From: Pyrrhosoma nymphula
Taxonomy: Eukaryota; Arthropoda; Insecta; Odonata; Coenagrionidae
Length of the DNA stretch: 64,000 nt
Direction: 5' to 3'
NCBI GenBank assembly: GCA_963573305.1
Contig: OY754339.1
Location: 75,005,376 to 75,069,375, forward strand
Below are positions 22,750-34,744 of this stretch, piece by piece. The notes beneath the pieces were generated by a model. That model was not told the origin of the DNA. It did not search any database and saw only the letters and a list, made by a program, of their open reading frames with translations. The position numbers were made by a program, and so were the translations under genes. Every line of letters begins with the position of its first letter. Position 1 is the stretch's first letter.

Positions 22750-22858
22750 AAATTCATACATTCATAGGAAATGGAAAGGGATAGGAACACATAAAAGGAC
22801 GAACACAGGGTTTGGTGGGGAAGATGAAAATGAGTCAAATCCAGACAGAAAAAATTTC
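22750..22858 (-). repeat. SINE-like body, second 109-bp copy
   Basis: Matches 22336-22444 throughout by eye. It stops exactly where the tRNA-like head should begin and continues as cagacagaaaaactactta into a TA array, repeating cagacagaaaaa. The exact boundary suggests template switching or headless insertion. Confidence 0.75.
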
Positions 22859-22899
22859 CAGACAGAAAAACTACTTATATATATATATATATATATTGA

Positions 22900-22935
<36 letters not shown>

Positions 22936-22963
22936 GAGTTCGTGGAAAATCACACACGCGATA

Positions 22964-23217
22964 ATATAAATAAACTATGCCACAGGTGGGGCGGAATGAA
23001 ATATAAACACATGAAAAAGAACACTCACACTAAAAGTTGATATTTCGGTTGCTCTAGAACCTTTCTCAAAGATAGACGGATACATAATGATGATTCTGTA
23101 TCCGTCTACCTTTGAGAAAGGTTCTAGAGCAACCGAAATATCAACTTTTAGTGTGAGTGTTCTTTTTTATGTGTTTATATTTCATTCCGCCCCACCTGTG
23201 GCATAGTTTATTTATAT
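22964..23217. mobile_element. Near-perfect palindrome, 120-bp arms, Penelope-type tails
   Basis: Arms 22964-23083 and 23098-23217 are reverse complements with only a few differences around a 14-base loop, so one strand could form a 254-base hairpin. Each arm, read outward, has tttgagaaaggttctagagc then aaccgaaatatc: a small GGTT/AACC hairpin followed by GAAA, the order seen in hammerhead-type Penelope tails. The core box is altered, so catalysis is unlikely. TA arrays lie just outside both ends. Confidence 0.8.
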
Positions 23218-23230
23218 ATATATATATATT

Positions 23231-23254
23231 GTTTTCATCTCGTATCACCAACTA

Positions 23255-23300
<46 letters not shown>

Positions 23301-23324
23301 TAGTTGGTGATACGAGATGAAAAC
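23231..23324. repeat. Perfect 30-bp inverted repeat around (TA)n
   Basis: gttttcatctcgtatcacca at 23231, continuing to 23260, is exactly reverse-complemented at 23295-23324, with only TA repeat between. Confidence 0.85.
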
Positions 23325-23467
23325 AAAAATCAAATGATATTACTTCCCAAAAATAAAAAATGCGGAAATTAGCAGAATTCGTAAAAATATACGCGGACGC
23401 TACATTAAAAGTCGAAAATACGGACATGTCCGTATAAATGAGGACGTATGGTAACCCTACCTTGGCG

Positions 23468-25480
23468 TCTCTTATTGAGGGAGTCTGAGGGAGGTATTCT
23501 GCTGTCATCACAGAGACCACGTTCTGATATTATTTTAAAGTTTCAACAGTTGTAAAAAGCATGAAGAGACTATGTTATTCGTAAAATTGTAAAATATATC
23601 GTGGTCCATATTCATTAAGTACAGTTCCGATTTTTGGGATTACTCGAGTCTGGATTTTAAGATACCAACTTTTCTTCTCCTTTTTAAGAGACCACCTCAG
23701 GGCTGCCTTTATTGTGCATCCGATTTCTCATGCAGTGGGTGAGACGGGAGTGGGGGAGAATGGGGGCAGAACATTCTGAAAGTTATTCTTTCTTCTTGAA
23801 AGTCATTTATCATAGCCCAACTATGTAGATGCTGCTTATTATAGCTATATATTTTTTGCCCTGAATCTAAGTAAAATCTGAATAAAATATGCAATGGGAA
23901 AATATATTTGGTAGCAACACATACTATAGGGAAGAGAATGAATCGATAAGTTCAAAGCTCCAAATATGGTGGGATTTCTGGTTCTTGTCCCTACTCCCTG
24001 TTTACACCATATTTTCTGTCTATTACATGACTTATAATGTTTTAACTGAGAAATGAGCGGGGAGAGAAAAACAGCAGCTACCTACTCTAATGGTTTAGAT
24101 ATACCACTATAGTTGTTTTAGCATTTAGCGACACGAAACGTAAGCACTTAAAAAAAGCCAAGGATAACGAATTATTGAAGCGTTTATTAAGTTCCATCGA
24201 AATAGCGCAATGCCGTCCAAAAGCCGTCCAATTAAATCCTAGAAAACTAAATATTTTAATCACTAGTGAGTTAAAAAAGGATTAAGAGATGACCTAATGC
24301 CTTGAATGTAAATTCTAAGAGATAAATTATGTGAAGCATATCATTTATGAAACGTTAAATCAATTTTGGGTTAGAAGACATGTTTTCCCTGAAATTTTCC
24401 TTTATTATTAGGCAGACTTATCTCTTCCCACATCTGGCCATCAAAAACCTTCTACTTTCACACTCTTCCTGAAGACAGAAATATTTCAAAATTTTACATT
24501 ACACGATAAGGTGGGATTTGATATAATAAGAACGTAATAAAACGGACACGAATGTCAAAATATCTATTTCCAAAATTATACTTCCAAAACAAAGGGATAA
24601 TTTTCCAATTTTATCGAGCGTTGTGTCTCAAAATTGATAGATAAAACTAAAAATCCTAAAACTTGCAAGCAACGATTTTTATCAAACTTTTTGACCAATC
24701 AAAGAGGGAAAGAATATTTCAAAAATTTTGAAATATCAATCGTCATCATGAAATATGACTAAAAATATATCAAAAGCTATCACAGGGACACGCAAGCCAT
24801 ATTATAATTCATGTAGGCCTGAAGTGATAACAGACATGGAATACACTTGTAGTCCATCCATTATGGAAGAGAATAGAAAGAAATGACCTAACCCGTTTGA
24901 TTTATTTCAACTGATTCCAGGACAACAGTCTTTTTCACCTTGAAAGCTCCATCTGCATCAAACTCCACAGAAAAAAGACAAAATGTTTCCGTTCAGTATG
25001 GTTCAGTATTCACCCAATCCCTCACTACCAACATAAAAGTGAAATTAACCCTTAATGGCAAAACAAAAAATGCTCACCTCAAAGCATCAATATAGCCTAC
25101 ACGGTCGTCTTATTGGTAAATACGGCGGTATAAGTAGAAGCAGGATAAATTAATGCACACCATAAAATGGTTCAAGGAGGCATATTTTGGAGAAAGTAAG
25201 AGCCAGTACCTTAGGCATTCGACAGAGGCTAAAATGAAGTCGTGCATGATGGATTGATTGCGACCTGTGAGAGACACAGACGTCAACGGCGCGCATGAAG
25301 CAAGAATTCTTAAATCTATCTGATCGACTGTGAATCTGTATAATTTCATCGCTTTCGTTCGTCCCTTGACCTGGGTTGCAGGGGTACTGAGATCAATTGG
25401 ATATAAATCAGTGTACTAACCCCAAACTATCACTCGCCTCGTTACAAACACGCGGAGAAATATCCATTATATCAAATATC
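23468..25480. other. AT-rich unique stretch, nothing recognised
   Basis: Two kilobases of AT-rich sequence with only short frames and no repeat termini, RNA motif or protein domain. Confidence 0.5.
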
Positions 25481-25484
25481 TACG

Positions 25485-25720
25485 TCTACATATTACCCCA
25501 GGAGCTGTCGCAGAGGTACGTGACATGGATTGGAAGGGCACCAGCCATGAAGAAGGGGGAATAGGGAAAAAGAAATGAGTTTGGGAAAAATAAGATAGTG
25601 AAATATATGTTTAAGGATTGCCATAGTTGCTCGGTCTGTGTTTCTTGTAGTCATTAATGTTGCGTCAAGAATAAAGGAATGTTTGTACCTTTGAGTTCGG
25701 CTGTGAATTTCTCTTTCCAC
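25485..25720 (-). repeat. LINE-tail-like dispersed repeat, copy 2
   Basis: The plus strand begins tacgtctacatattacccc (25479) and continues through accagccatgaagaaggggg, aatagggaaaaagaaatgag, a tttcttgtagtcattaatg segment and ctttgagt. The same order occurs at 37385-37630 and, more decayed, at 13205-13435. The tacatcta-like end marks the 3' terminus of a minus-strand LINE. No coding part is retained. Confidence 0.6.
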
Positions 25721-26090
25721 TCAAATCAGTTCTCATTTAAAGAGAACATGAAGGATAACATATTAAAATTAATATTTAAATTTTTTACTCTATTTTTATG
25801 AGCAGTTTTCTTTTGTTTTTCGTCAAAATTAGAAGCTCACGTCAAATGATATTCAGTTAAAACCAAATCAGTAAAAGTTTTCCGCGATATATTTACCTCG
25901 CAAAAACGAACCAGAGGTGAGGAGTCATTCAAACCTAGTTATTTAGGGTATTTAAACAGAATATGAAGGGGACCTGGTCTGATTTCAAATTGCGGAATTA
26001 GAATGACATTCTCGGTGTCACTCACACTCGCGTGATCTGAATTATTCAAGCAACCTTAGCCTGAGGAAAAAAAACCGAGCCCTCATGAAA
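25721..26090. other. Unassigned AT-rich stretch
   Basis: No feature recognised. Confidence 0.5.
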
Positions 26091-26660
26091 CCGTGATCCT
26101 ACCACCTTGGACACAATATCGCTACACGATTCCTCAGCACCAACTGCTCCTTTGAATACACGCACGTGCACTGGTGCTCCCGGCTCTCGGTTTCCCCAAC
26201 TCGGGGAGCCCGCCGCCGAGATCTCGACACTCGAATCTTTGGCGGAACCCGGAATTGTAGATGGGCGAGTTAAGGGGGGGGAAGGCGCGGACGGCAGAGG
26301 ACCGACAATCCCCCCCCCCCCTTTGCACTCGTATTTCACGGATTCTTTCGATAGAGCGACTTCTTTCCGTGCCCTATCGACCAGCGGACTCTCATCTGGG
26401 TTGGACTCCACCACTTGGTTCCACCCCTCCCTCCCTCCATCCTTCCTTCCCCTTATACCCCTCTCCAACCCCCACCCTCTTTCAGTCCCACCCGGAGATG
26501 CGACAGGACGAGAGCTGACTGAAATAATAGCCACTGCTCTCGCTTGCTTTGTCCTCCCTGTCGTCTCCCGTCCCACACTCTCCTTCTCTTCATCGCCATT
26601 ATCCTTCGCGTCTACGTGCTCTGTATCTCTTTCCATTCTTCAGTTCTTCCTTCCTTTTAC
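26090..26660. other. GC-rich, CpG-containing block with opposing frames
   Basis: 26150-26300 is CpG-rich and 26400-26660 pyrimidine-rich. Frames of 218 (plus) and 196 (minus) codons overlap almost fully, which points to composition. Pro/Ser/Leu-rich content and lack of domains argue against a gene, though a short exon or a regulatory island cannot be excluded. Confidence 0.4.
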
Positions 26661-26789
26661 TCCCATTCACTATGCAACACTCCACATCGGATTCAAATAT
26701 CTTATAAGCAGGACACTTACCCTCGGTTCAGCCTTCCCGGCTACCGTGAGCACGAAATGCTAAACCAGGAAAGTTAAATTGCAATTGCA

Positions 26790-27160
26790 TTAAACGTATT
26801 TTATGAGATAAAAACTATAGCAAAAAAAATCAAAATTATACACACGATTTCAACGAGTGTTCGTCTTCGTCAGGTGATAATAATCATGCTACTAAGTGAC
26901 TGAGGACAAAGTTTTATTTATACGATCACACTTAATTCTATAAAATCGATTTAAGTTTGAAGCGGTTCCTTATTATAATCTGTACATCCGTAAACTGATT
27001 AATGACTGTTAATTATATGTTTAAACTATTTTGTCATCAAACAAGGATTGCAGAAAGCATGTTTCATTCTGTGCCATTTCATTATAGCACTGAGGATGGA
27101 TAAATAAATACCCGAAACGTTGGCAGGAATTTCAATTTTTTTACTTGGACTCCTGAAATT
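26790..27160. mobile_element. Pair of outward-facing Penelope-type tails
   Basis: Minus strand: CTGACGA (26867-26873), hairpin ACGA/TCGT, GAAA (26848-26851), then an AT-rich tail leftward. Plus strand: CTGAGGA (27090-27096), a loosely paired GG/CC hairpin, GAAAC (27114-27118), GTTGGCAGG and a T-rich tail rightward. Both boxes fit CUGANGA. The arms are not similar to each other, so this is either two independent insertions or a composite. The roughly 210 bp between has no coding sequence. Confidence 0.55.
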
Positions 27161-27412
27161 TACACCATAAGTCCGTAAAGTTTGTTTTGTCTGGGCCCAA
27201 ACGAACCACCACATGTTAATTATCTTTCACAAGTGGGTCAGCATTAATTACATTTAAAACGTGCATGTACAAAATAACAATTGAAACCCTTATAAAAATA
27301 TAAATTAATAACATTAGAAATAAGATTCAATTCATCGCACATAATAATCGTGAATGCACACACATCTTACGTTATTCTTCCCACAGTACCTTTACTTTTC
27401 ATAAGCTTCAAA

Positions 27413-27755
27413 CAGTGGCGTAACAACGGGGGGAAGGGTACATTGCCCTCTCTAAAATGTATCGGAGGGCGCCAATTGCGGCCGCGGAGTCAGTAAAGCA
27501 CCGAAATGTATCAAGGAGTGAAAGGTTCAGAAGGCGCCCTCGTTTAAATGCGACACCCCAAAGAGACGGGGCTTCCGTTCGAGAGAAAGCTGAAAATTGA
27601 ATCGGTAAACCTCAATTCCAAGTTTGAAAATGAAAAAAATTAGCATTTTAGAAGGATAATTTTAAAAGCTTCACAAAATTAGTATGACAGGGTAAGGCCG
27701 TGGTTAGGCGCCAAATGGCTCTCACCCTCTTGCCCACAAAGTAGTTACGCCGATA
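27413..27755. mobile_element. hAT-like MITE, 343 bp
   Basis: Left end cagtggcgtaac (27413) is matched by right end gttacgccgata (27744-27755), with a decayed outer base group. Flanking 8-mers GCTTCAAA (27405-27412) and ACTCCAAA (27756-27763) agree at six positions. The element is short and non-coding. The end sequence and 8-bp duplication resemble the element at 36114-36391. Confidence 0.6.
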
Positions 27756-27769
27756 ACTCCAAATCATAT

Positions 27770-28690
27770 AATTCTGCCCCAAAGAAACTAAAAATTATTT
27801 TCTCTTACCACGGTTGTTCTGTAAACTTTGCGGTCAACCCGCTGGAATCCTCTCCGCTCCCAATGAGTGTAGTTTTCTAAGTTTCCCTCTCGGGCTGTCC
27901 GTATAACGCTTTTTGACTGGCTACGGATATATCCTTGGTTTTGTGAAACGCTTCGTCCCTCCCTCCCTCTCCTCCAACAGTATTCGTCCTGCACACATTT
28001 TACCAGTATTGTATATAATATTTGCCTATGGCTTCCCTCGCTCCGCGTCTTTATCGTTCGGGACCATGTTTGCGATTGGCGTACCCCCCGATTATTTATA
28101 AATTGTATTCCCCTTCCACTCTCTTTTTCGGTATTGTTCGCCCGTTATGCTATCACTATTACTGTATCTTTGATTTAAATATTTATTTGCCAAACTACTT
28201 TAAATTTATTCTTTTTCCGGGAAAAAAAGTAAAATTCCTTTCATTTAAACTTAAACTTAATTTCTCCTTTTGTTATTGTTATTGTTACCAGTTTCATTTT
28301 TGTCATTCGTTCAACCTACCGATGTAGTAACTTATCAGTTGTACTGATTTTTTACTGCTCATTTTTTTATGTTCTCGCCTCCATTCCTCCTCGCAGCCAG
28401 CGATACGAATAGAACAGTAAGTTTTGCCGGTCTGGGTTGTGATGGGATGAATTGACGAATAAAAATACGTCACAGACAAAAACAGGAGCGTATATTGTGA
28501 TCAAGCTATCGGATGGACTGGGTTGGGATCTACTTGATAGTCTCTCGCGAGTTTCACTCAAGGTTGGGATTGATTAAAAAATATATTTATGGCCTTATGA
28601 GTTTCCGGGTGACGTGGAGAAAACTATTTCAGCCCCGACCAGCATTAGTGGAATGGACAAGAGATAAAAAATAAGAGAGATACACTGTTG
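27770..28690. other. Unassigned stretch
   Basis: Mixed composition with a T-rich portion (28130-28330). Frames up to 101 codons carry no recognisable domain. Confidence 0.45.
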
Positions 28691-29180
28691 AAGAGATCGA
28701 TATTAAAATCTCCTCTTCTTTCGATCATTTCACGACTGGAAGAGAGGCAGAGGGAGGCAGTTATGCATGAGAACGCACTTCGCCTTCCGTTCCCCCATTC
28801 AAGCTCCTTTTATCCTCCTCCTTCATGCCTGGTGTCACCCCCTGCCACGTCCCTTTACGGCGACCCGCAGGATAGTACGCAAAGGTGTAGGTGCCAAGCG
28901 GTAGGGGTGACGAAGCTCACGCTCTTTCACCGCGCTACCCGTCCCCCTGGTGGACTAAGAACAACGAAACATTTCGATGCAAAAACACTCGGACGTAACA
29001 GGACCCTCACAGCCGCCATCCGGCCGAATAACTAACTGCTTCCATGTGACGAATTTCATTGACCCGATTTCCAAGTTACCTGAGTGTTCCGGGCCGCGTC
29101 GAGAATAGATTCGGACGACATCCACCAAAGGTAGTCGTGCCGTTTACAACCCCTCACTTCCTCCCCCCCGAACATGGTCG
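28690..29180. other. GC-richer segment without identified gene
   Basis: A 115-codon plus frame (28688-29035) is Pro/Ser/Arg-rich with no recognised domain. CpG is moderately frequent around 28850-29110. Regulatory or compositional origin is possible. Confidence 0.35.
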
Positions 29181-31870
29181 GCGAAAGGTAAATATATTTA
29201 AGTAACTAAATGTTTAAACAGTTGACTAGACTTGTTAAATGATCAGGGGTCGCAGCGTAAACTATAAGGTTCGGAAATGATTTTTCAATGATGAGCAAGA
29301 CTTTTGAAATGGAAAACTTCTGGATTAAAAAAGCAATATTCGTGGGGATCATTAATTTCCAATCATATTCACGGTCATGCAAATGCAATTTCTTCAATCT
29401 CTTCTATAGCACCTAACAAAACGCATTTCCACCACATTCATGTTAGAGCGATGCAAGGGTAATATTGATTCGATTCCGAGTGATTAAATCTTGAAGTATT
29501 TGGAAGTACCTGCTGTAGTATTCATCGTTTTTCCCTGATGCGCCGACGTAATTCACTGTCATCCATTTATTGTGTTTCATTATAAAAACAAGCAGTTACT
29601 CGAGAATTGTGTTCAGAATATTATTCATATTTCAGTAGAAAAATGAAATAATAGGCATCCACCTACGGAAGGGATAAGCATGGTTGTCTACATCCGTAAG
29701 TTACACTTGCATATTTTACTGCAATGAACCAATTTTTTAAAAGGTAATTAGAAACCCTCATCCATGATGTTCATTAGCAAGTAGAATTTAAATATAACGG
29801 CTCGGTTTTTTCCGCGGCAAAATTCCTTTAATAAAAAGCCATCAAGGCGATTAAGCTCATTTCCCGCACTCCTCAAAAGAGGAAAGAAGGAAAAAAAAGC
29901 TACCACATCGCGGAGCTAAGAAGGAAACCGGGGACGTTTTTTCCTGTAATTTTTTCCCTGCAGGTGAAAGAATAAGCAGCCATTCTCACCCGCCCTACCT
30001 CACACATTTCCGACCCTAATGGACGTTTTAATTTCCAAGACACACCATTGGTTTCGTTCACCGAACTGTTTTTTTTTCCTTAATTAAAATGAGAAAAATG
30101 TAAACGGAATCGTGAGCATACGACTCCACCCCGCTGAACACTTGCTCAGCGTTATACGTCTCCGAATTTATTTTAAACTACCTTCCGCCCAAGAATGGAA
30201 AATCCCGTAATATCAATAAATAAGAGCTTCCTTTTGTACACCTTTTCATGAGTGATAAGAAAAAGAAATCACTCCTAAGAACACAATTAAGTTTCACGTA
30301 ATCCTAGCAGTAAACAATCCTTATTAAATTAGGTAGCAGTAAAGACTACCTTTATCATCACGAATACAATTTCCTCAAGGCTTTCAGACCATGATTTTAG
30401 CGATTGTTTTATTTTATGCAGGACATATTTCTAGGCACTAAACGTGGCTCAGGGTGCTTGGATTATTAATAAAATAATACAGAAATATTAACATGAAGTA
30501 GCTGGGGGTTCAAGACTACTTCCCAAGCATCAACACTACCCAGCGGGGCTTTTATAGGGAAGCCGTTTTGTGAGACCGAAGGAGAAAAGTGTCGGTACTT
30601 TTTGAGCATACTTTCGATACAATATCTTTAAATAAAGGAAAATAAATTGAAAAATAAAATAAACATCATGAAGTCAAAATGAAATAAGAGGCTTCGTGTA
30701 TTATATTTACAAAGCAATAATAAATAGAGATAAATCAAATCAGAATTCTAGCACATATGATGCATAAAATTATTTTGAATTGATGGAATGCATTAGTGAT
30801 AAGAATAGTGATCTTGGAAACTATTATAAATGTTTAATTTAGTTCGGTAGACAGATTATCTTATGGAAAATCACGAATGGGTTAATGGGGATCCAAGCCC
30901 GGGCGGCTGAACTGAGTGGCGTCCGTAGAGCAAAGATAATAATTTATTATCAAACTACAAACGCTAAGCAAACTATCCGTACATAACTACGTAACTTTGA
31001 AATTTTGTGTGAATCCAGGTGGTAATCTCGAATGATATCATTCAGTAGGAATTCGGACTCTTTTTGACAGAGATTAAAATGCTTCGAGTTACTTAGGAAT
31101 GATAACACGAAATAAGTGTAAAAATTATGAACCATTTTTACTCTTCTCATATGACGAGGGCTATGAAAAGGGCGGATGGTTTGCGATAATTTGTTCAAAA
31201 TAAATCAAAATAAAAACATTGAATTACCTACTAAAATAAACTCCACATGACCAGCCATGGCGTTAACTTGCCTTTCATTCGTCAATGACGGTGCGTGCTC
31301 TTTGCAGCATAATAGCATGCATGAGGAGAGAACAGATGAGAAAGATAGTTTCTTTTTAAATCGACGATGATTATATAAAAAACCGTTTCCAGGAAATACT
31401 ATAACCTGTGACTGGACGCCAGGATATAGTACTTTTGAAGTTATGACAGCAAACCACCATAAATAATTCACACTGCTCAGTGATGCTGAAACTTGACAGC
31501 CCTAGTTAAAAACTCAAGTCACGTTTTGCTCGTGGAGTAGTAAATTACAAATTCACAGGCAAAAATGAATATGCGCACACATGCATATCATGGTACAACG
31601 TACTGTGGGGTAGTTGCACGTGAGAGAGGATGATAGAGGGGTGAGTTGTTGGATAAGCGGGGGAGGGGCAAGGGAAGTAGAAAATGAATTTTGGATGGTA
31701 TAAAGGGAGGGAACATAAACGGAGAGTTAAAAAGGGATAAAATGGTGAAAAACACAGTTTTTTTTAAATTCTCACCTTATCCGTATCCGCCACGTTTCTT
31801 CCACTCCGAGGACTAATTACGACAATTCGAGAGATGAATACTGTACACCCCACTCGGGTGTAAGGTGTTT
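29180..31870. other. Long AT-rich stretch, nothing recognised
   Basis: No protein domain, RNA gene or transposon termini seen. A short stretch near 30885-30930 (aagcccgggcggctgaactg) looks like part of a decayed tRNA-derived repeat, but boxes cannot be placed. Confidence 0.45.
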
Positions 31871-31914
31871 TATATTGGTCATATTCTTATTGGTTATCCT
31901 AACCATGCTTGTCC

Positions 31915-32040
31915 AGGGTTACGTTTCGTAGCACTCAGAACCTCCGCGGATACCAGCGATAATTTAGGGTCAATATATTTTAGAGCCTCCTTAGCCAAAG
32001 AATCCGCCTTATCATTTCCCTGTGAGCCGAAGTGGTATGG
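31915..32040 (-). pseudogene. LINE RNase H domain fragment
   Basis: The minus strand from 32040 reads PYHFGSQGNDKADSLAKEAL followed by KYIDPKLSLVSAEVLSATKR, matching the C-terminal end of the RNase H domain of I/R1/Loa-type LINEs, where a P-G-H-x-G-x-x-G-N-(D/E)-x-A-D motif carries the last active-site aspartate. Here the glycine before H is Y but the GNDKAD core is intact. Stops follow downstream and no further domain is readable upstream, so this is a small broken remnant. RNase H would remove RNA from the cDNA hybrid during retrotransposition in an intact element. Confidence 0.7.
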
Positions 32041-32099
32041 TTACTGTATAAAAGGCACAGAAACTTCATTCTGCCGAAGCAAAACGATGGAGAATTGGA

Positions 32100-32750
32100 T
32101 TTAAAGAACTGTTGGATGAGTGGAGTAAAATATAGAAGTGGCAGAAGTGACAGCGCATGTTGTAGTTTCAGATGAGGAAGGCCTTGTCTCTACAGCTAAG
32201 GTGGTTTCACCGTAAAATTTCTTGAATGTCATTTTATTCGTAGTATGGCTTCTCATAGAAAAGCGTGTCCTCTATCTTGTATGGAAAACTAAATGATATC
32301 TTTCCGCGCTACTTTTCTCGCAAATTGAACTTGAAATTACATGGTACTATATATGGGAGAACCACGGGGGAAAATAGTATTTTTCTATTAATAAAACGTA
32401 ATTTTCGCGGAAAAATGTTTGAAATGAGTTAAATCTCCCGAGACATTGAATAAAAATAAAATAACGGAATATTACCATCACATTATTTTTTAGTAATTAG
32501 CGAAAAACTGCCGTATTTGATGACAAAATGCGGTGCAGTCGGCTCCTTTGGCTGAAAAAATGCGGCCATTTAAAATATATTCTAGGAATACTCTTCATCT
32601 TTTGTTCCTAAATATTTAGCAATAATAACTTCTACAGGTCACGCAATTCAGCAGAAAATGCAGGGAATTTTGAACGAAATAAATCTAAATGCTGAATTTA
32701 GTATTTGTTTGATTTTTTTTGTTTGCTGCAATATTGGAAACGTCCCCAGT
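32100..32750. other. Unassigned AT-rich stretch
   Basis: No feature could be supported. Confidence 0.5.
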
Positions 32751-32779
32751 TACGTGACAACGTCACCCGGCATTCGTTG

Positions 32780-33440
32780 AGGGAAACCCTGCACCCGAAC
32801 CCCTCCACCGATTTCACCGAGGAGCGGAGGGAAGTGCGACAGCAAAGGATAGTTGGGGTGAGGTCTTAAGGAATGCGGGGAAGTTGGCGGAGCTGGGGTG
32901 ACACTCGTGGAGGAGATATGAGAGGAGGCGTGGGGGAAGGGGGTCAGAGGGGGGGCGAGATGAAGGCTCGGAGGGGCTAAGAGGGTTTTCGGTCGGAAGG
33001 AGGAAGGTCGCCGGAGGAAGAGGAAACTGGCATGGGGGAAAAACGGGGAAGAATGGGAAGCGATGGGTGATGGGATAGCAAGTGGAAGGGGGTTCATTTG
33101 GGATACCTTTTGGATCGGATACGGATCTGTTCCATTTACATAAGGCTGCGGCGCAGCCTTTTCCTTGGCTTCGGATGCGAGGGGAGGCTGTGATGGAGAG
33201 AGAGGAAGTCTGGAGATAAGCGAGGCTGTGGAGGTGAGCAGGAAGGGGGCTGACGTGCGGCTGATGCGAGGAGAAAGACAGGAATGGCGAGGATTAGTCC
33301 GAGTGAGATGATGAGGCCCCGGTGGGTTGAAGGGAGGCGTTGGGCGAAGGCAGATAAAAGGGGTTGAAGAGCCGAGAGAAGAAGCGACTGATATCGGGAC
33401 GGCGGGAAATGGGAAGAGGTCTGGATCCCGAGAGATACAG
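32780..33440. repeat. Purine-rich (GGA/GA) tracts
   Basis: 32780-33100 and 33170-33430 are strongly G/A-rich on the plus strand. The opposing Pro/Ser/Leu-rich frames (up to 134 codons) are compositional. Confidence 0.55.
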
Positions 33441-33539
33441 TATTTTCCCGGAATAAAGCCGATATTTTTTGTGAAATGATGAAATCATCCATTCGAACAA
33501 TTAATAACCATAAATATTTAATCAAAGTAACGTCCATCA

Positions 33540-34340
33540 ATGGCAGCAGCTGTCCTTGCCGTTTTGAAATTAAACATAAAAATGTTTTTCATAGTATAAT
33601 TAAAAAAGTACACAATCAAGTAGCAATTTAAAATTGGTATTAACACCGTTGAGGCAAAAAGTAACTACCGTAACTTTCGTGTGGTCAACCTAAATTCGGG
33701 GTCCTTTGTTCGGGAAAATACGGCAATAAAGTAAGCCTGCTTATCGTCACAAGTGTGCCGCAGGGATCTCTCCTCATCTTAAGTGGAAGGAGATGGCTGG
33801 TGATTTGCGTGACGAAGAGGTACTTAAATCAGTTTATTCACTACTCTAAATTCTCCTTCGGCAAGGATCCCACCAGCTTTGGGCAAACGCGGTTATCGCG
33901 CCATCTATAGCGTCTCCTGAGAGATTCTTTAGCCAACAGCCTTCAATGGGGTCGTAAACAGTTACCTTCGAAGACTTATGTTGTAACAGATTTCCGCACT
34001 TCGCGGTAATGCAGTCCACCTGATTCCTGGCAGTGCTGGCTACATTTTGACACCATTTTCGAAACCCTTCAAGCTACGCGAGACAGAGAATCTAGCGTCG
34101 GTTTAAACCAGGCGTCGATGCATTCCAGATGTTTGGACGCGGTAGATTCCTTCTACTGCATATTAGATAATTCAGTGTTGCATATTCGAAGTACGAAAAT
34201 AACCAGGAACAGATTTAAAAACACTTTCTGCGAATGAGGGAATTATTTAAGTGAATATCTTTCCCAGATAATATTAGTTTCACTCGAGAGCAAAAATATG
34301 CGCAATTCGTCTCCAATAAAATAAATTTGTGAATATCACA
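33540..34340. other. Unassigned stretch
   Basis: No repeat termini, RNA or domain recognised. Confidence 0.5.
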
Positions 34341-34349
34341 CTATTTTAT

Positions 34350-34740
34350 AAACGAATGACCAAGATTTCGAACCTTCATCACATTTTCAAGGTGCCGCAT
34401 AGAATTTAAAATGATTTCATTCGAGATGAACAGCAGTGATCATAATTATGTTACGCTACACACATGCTCTTTTCTTAAATATATACGTGAAATGTTGACA
34501 GTAATTACTCAAGTACTTCCGGAAATTCATTTCCTAAGCCTTATAGAACATCATCAAAGGATCCAATCCTGCCTCCCTCCAACTGGGTTTTGAGCACATG
34601 GGTTCATCCTATCATTTACTGGTTGATTAGCTTTCCATTATTAATTTATTTATGAATTATTTATTATGATTATTGCAATGATCCCGTAAACTTCAACGAC
34701 CAGCAGTCGATGAAACGTTTTGTAGAATGCTTGAGTCTAT
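34350..34740. mobile_element. Outward-facing pair of decayed Penelope-type tails
   Basis: Minus strand near 34361-34392: cttgaaaatgtgatgaaggt then tcgaaatcttgg. Plus strand near 34690-34720: cttcaacgaccagcagtcga then tgaaacgttttg, with a perfect CGAC/GTCG hairpin before GAAAC. Both follow the box-hairpin-GAAA order, but the CUGANGA box is degraded in each. The interval has only a 60-codon frame. Confidence 0.4.
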
Positions 34741-34744
34741 TACG

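Larger units (their letters stand above)
22075..23459. mobile_element. hAT-like DNA transposon relic holding nested inserts
   Basis: Left end tagggttaccata (22075) and right end (minus strand from 23459, tagggttaccatacgtcc) are inverted. They are flanked by CCTTGGTA (22067-22074) and CCTTGGCG (23460-23467), an 8-bp duplication with two changes. Eight-bp duplications and these ends fit the hAT superfamily. The inner ends carry tgcggacac and cggacatgtcc motifs. No transposase survives. About 22268-23324 is filled by later insertions: TA arrays, opposed tRNA-like SINE units and two perfect or near-perfect palindromes. Confidence 0.75.

Noticed and set aside
22762..23520. Tyr/Ile-repeat proteins
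   Set aside because: Products of (TA)n translated in frame; not genes.
26046..26763. Overlapping 196- and 218-codon frames on opposite strands
   Set aside because: Mutual openness comes from GC-rich composition; neither has a recognisable domain.
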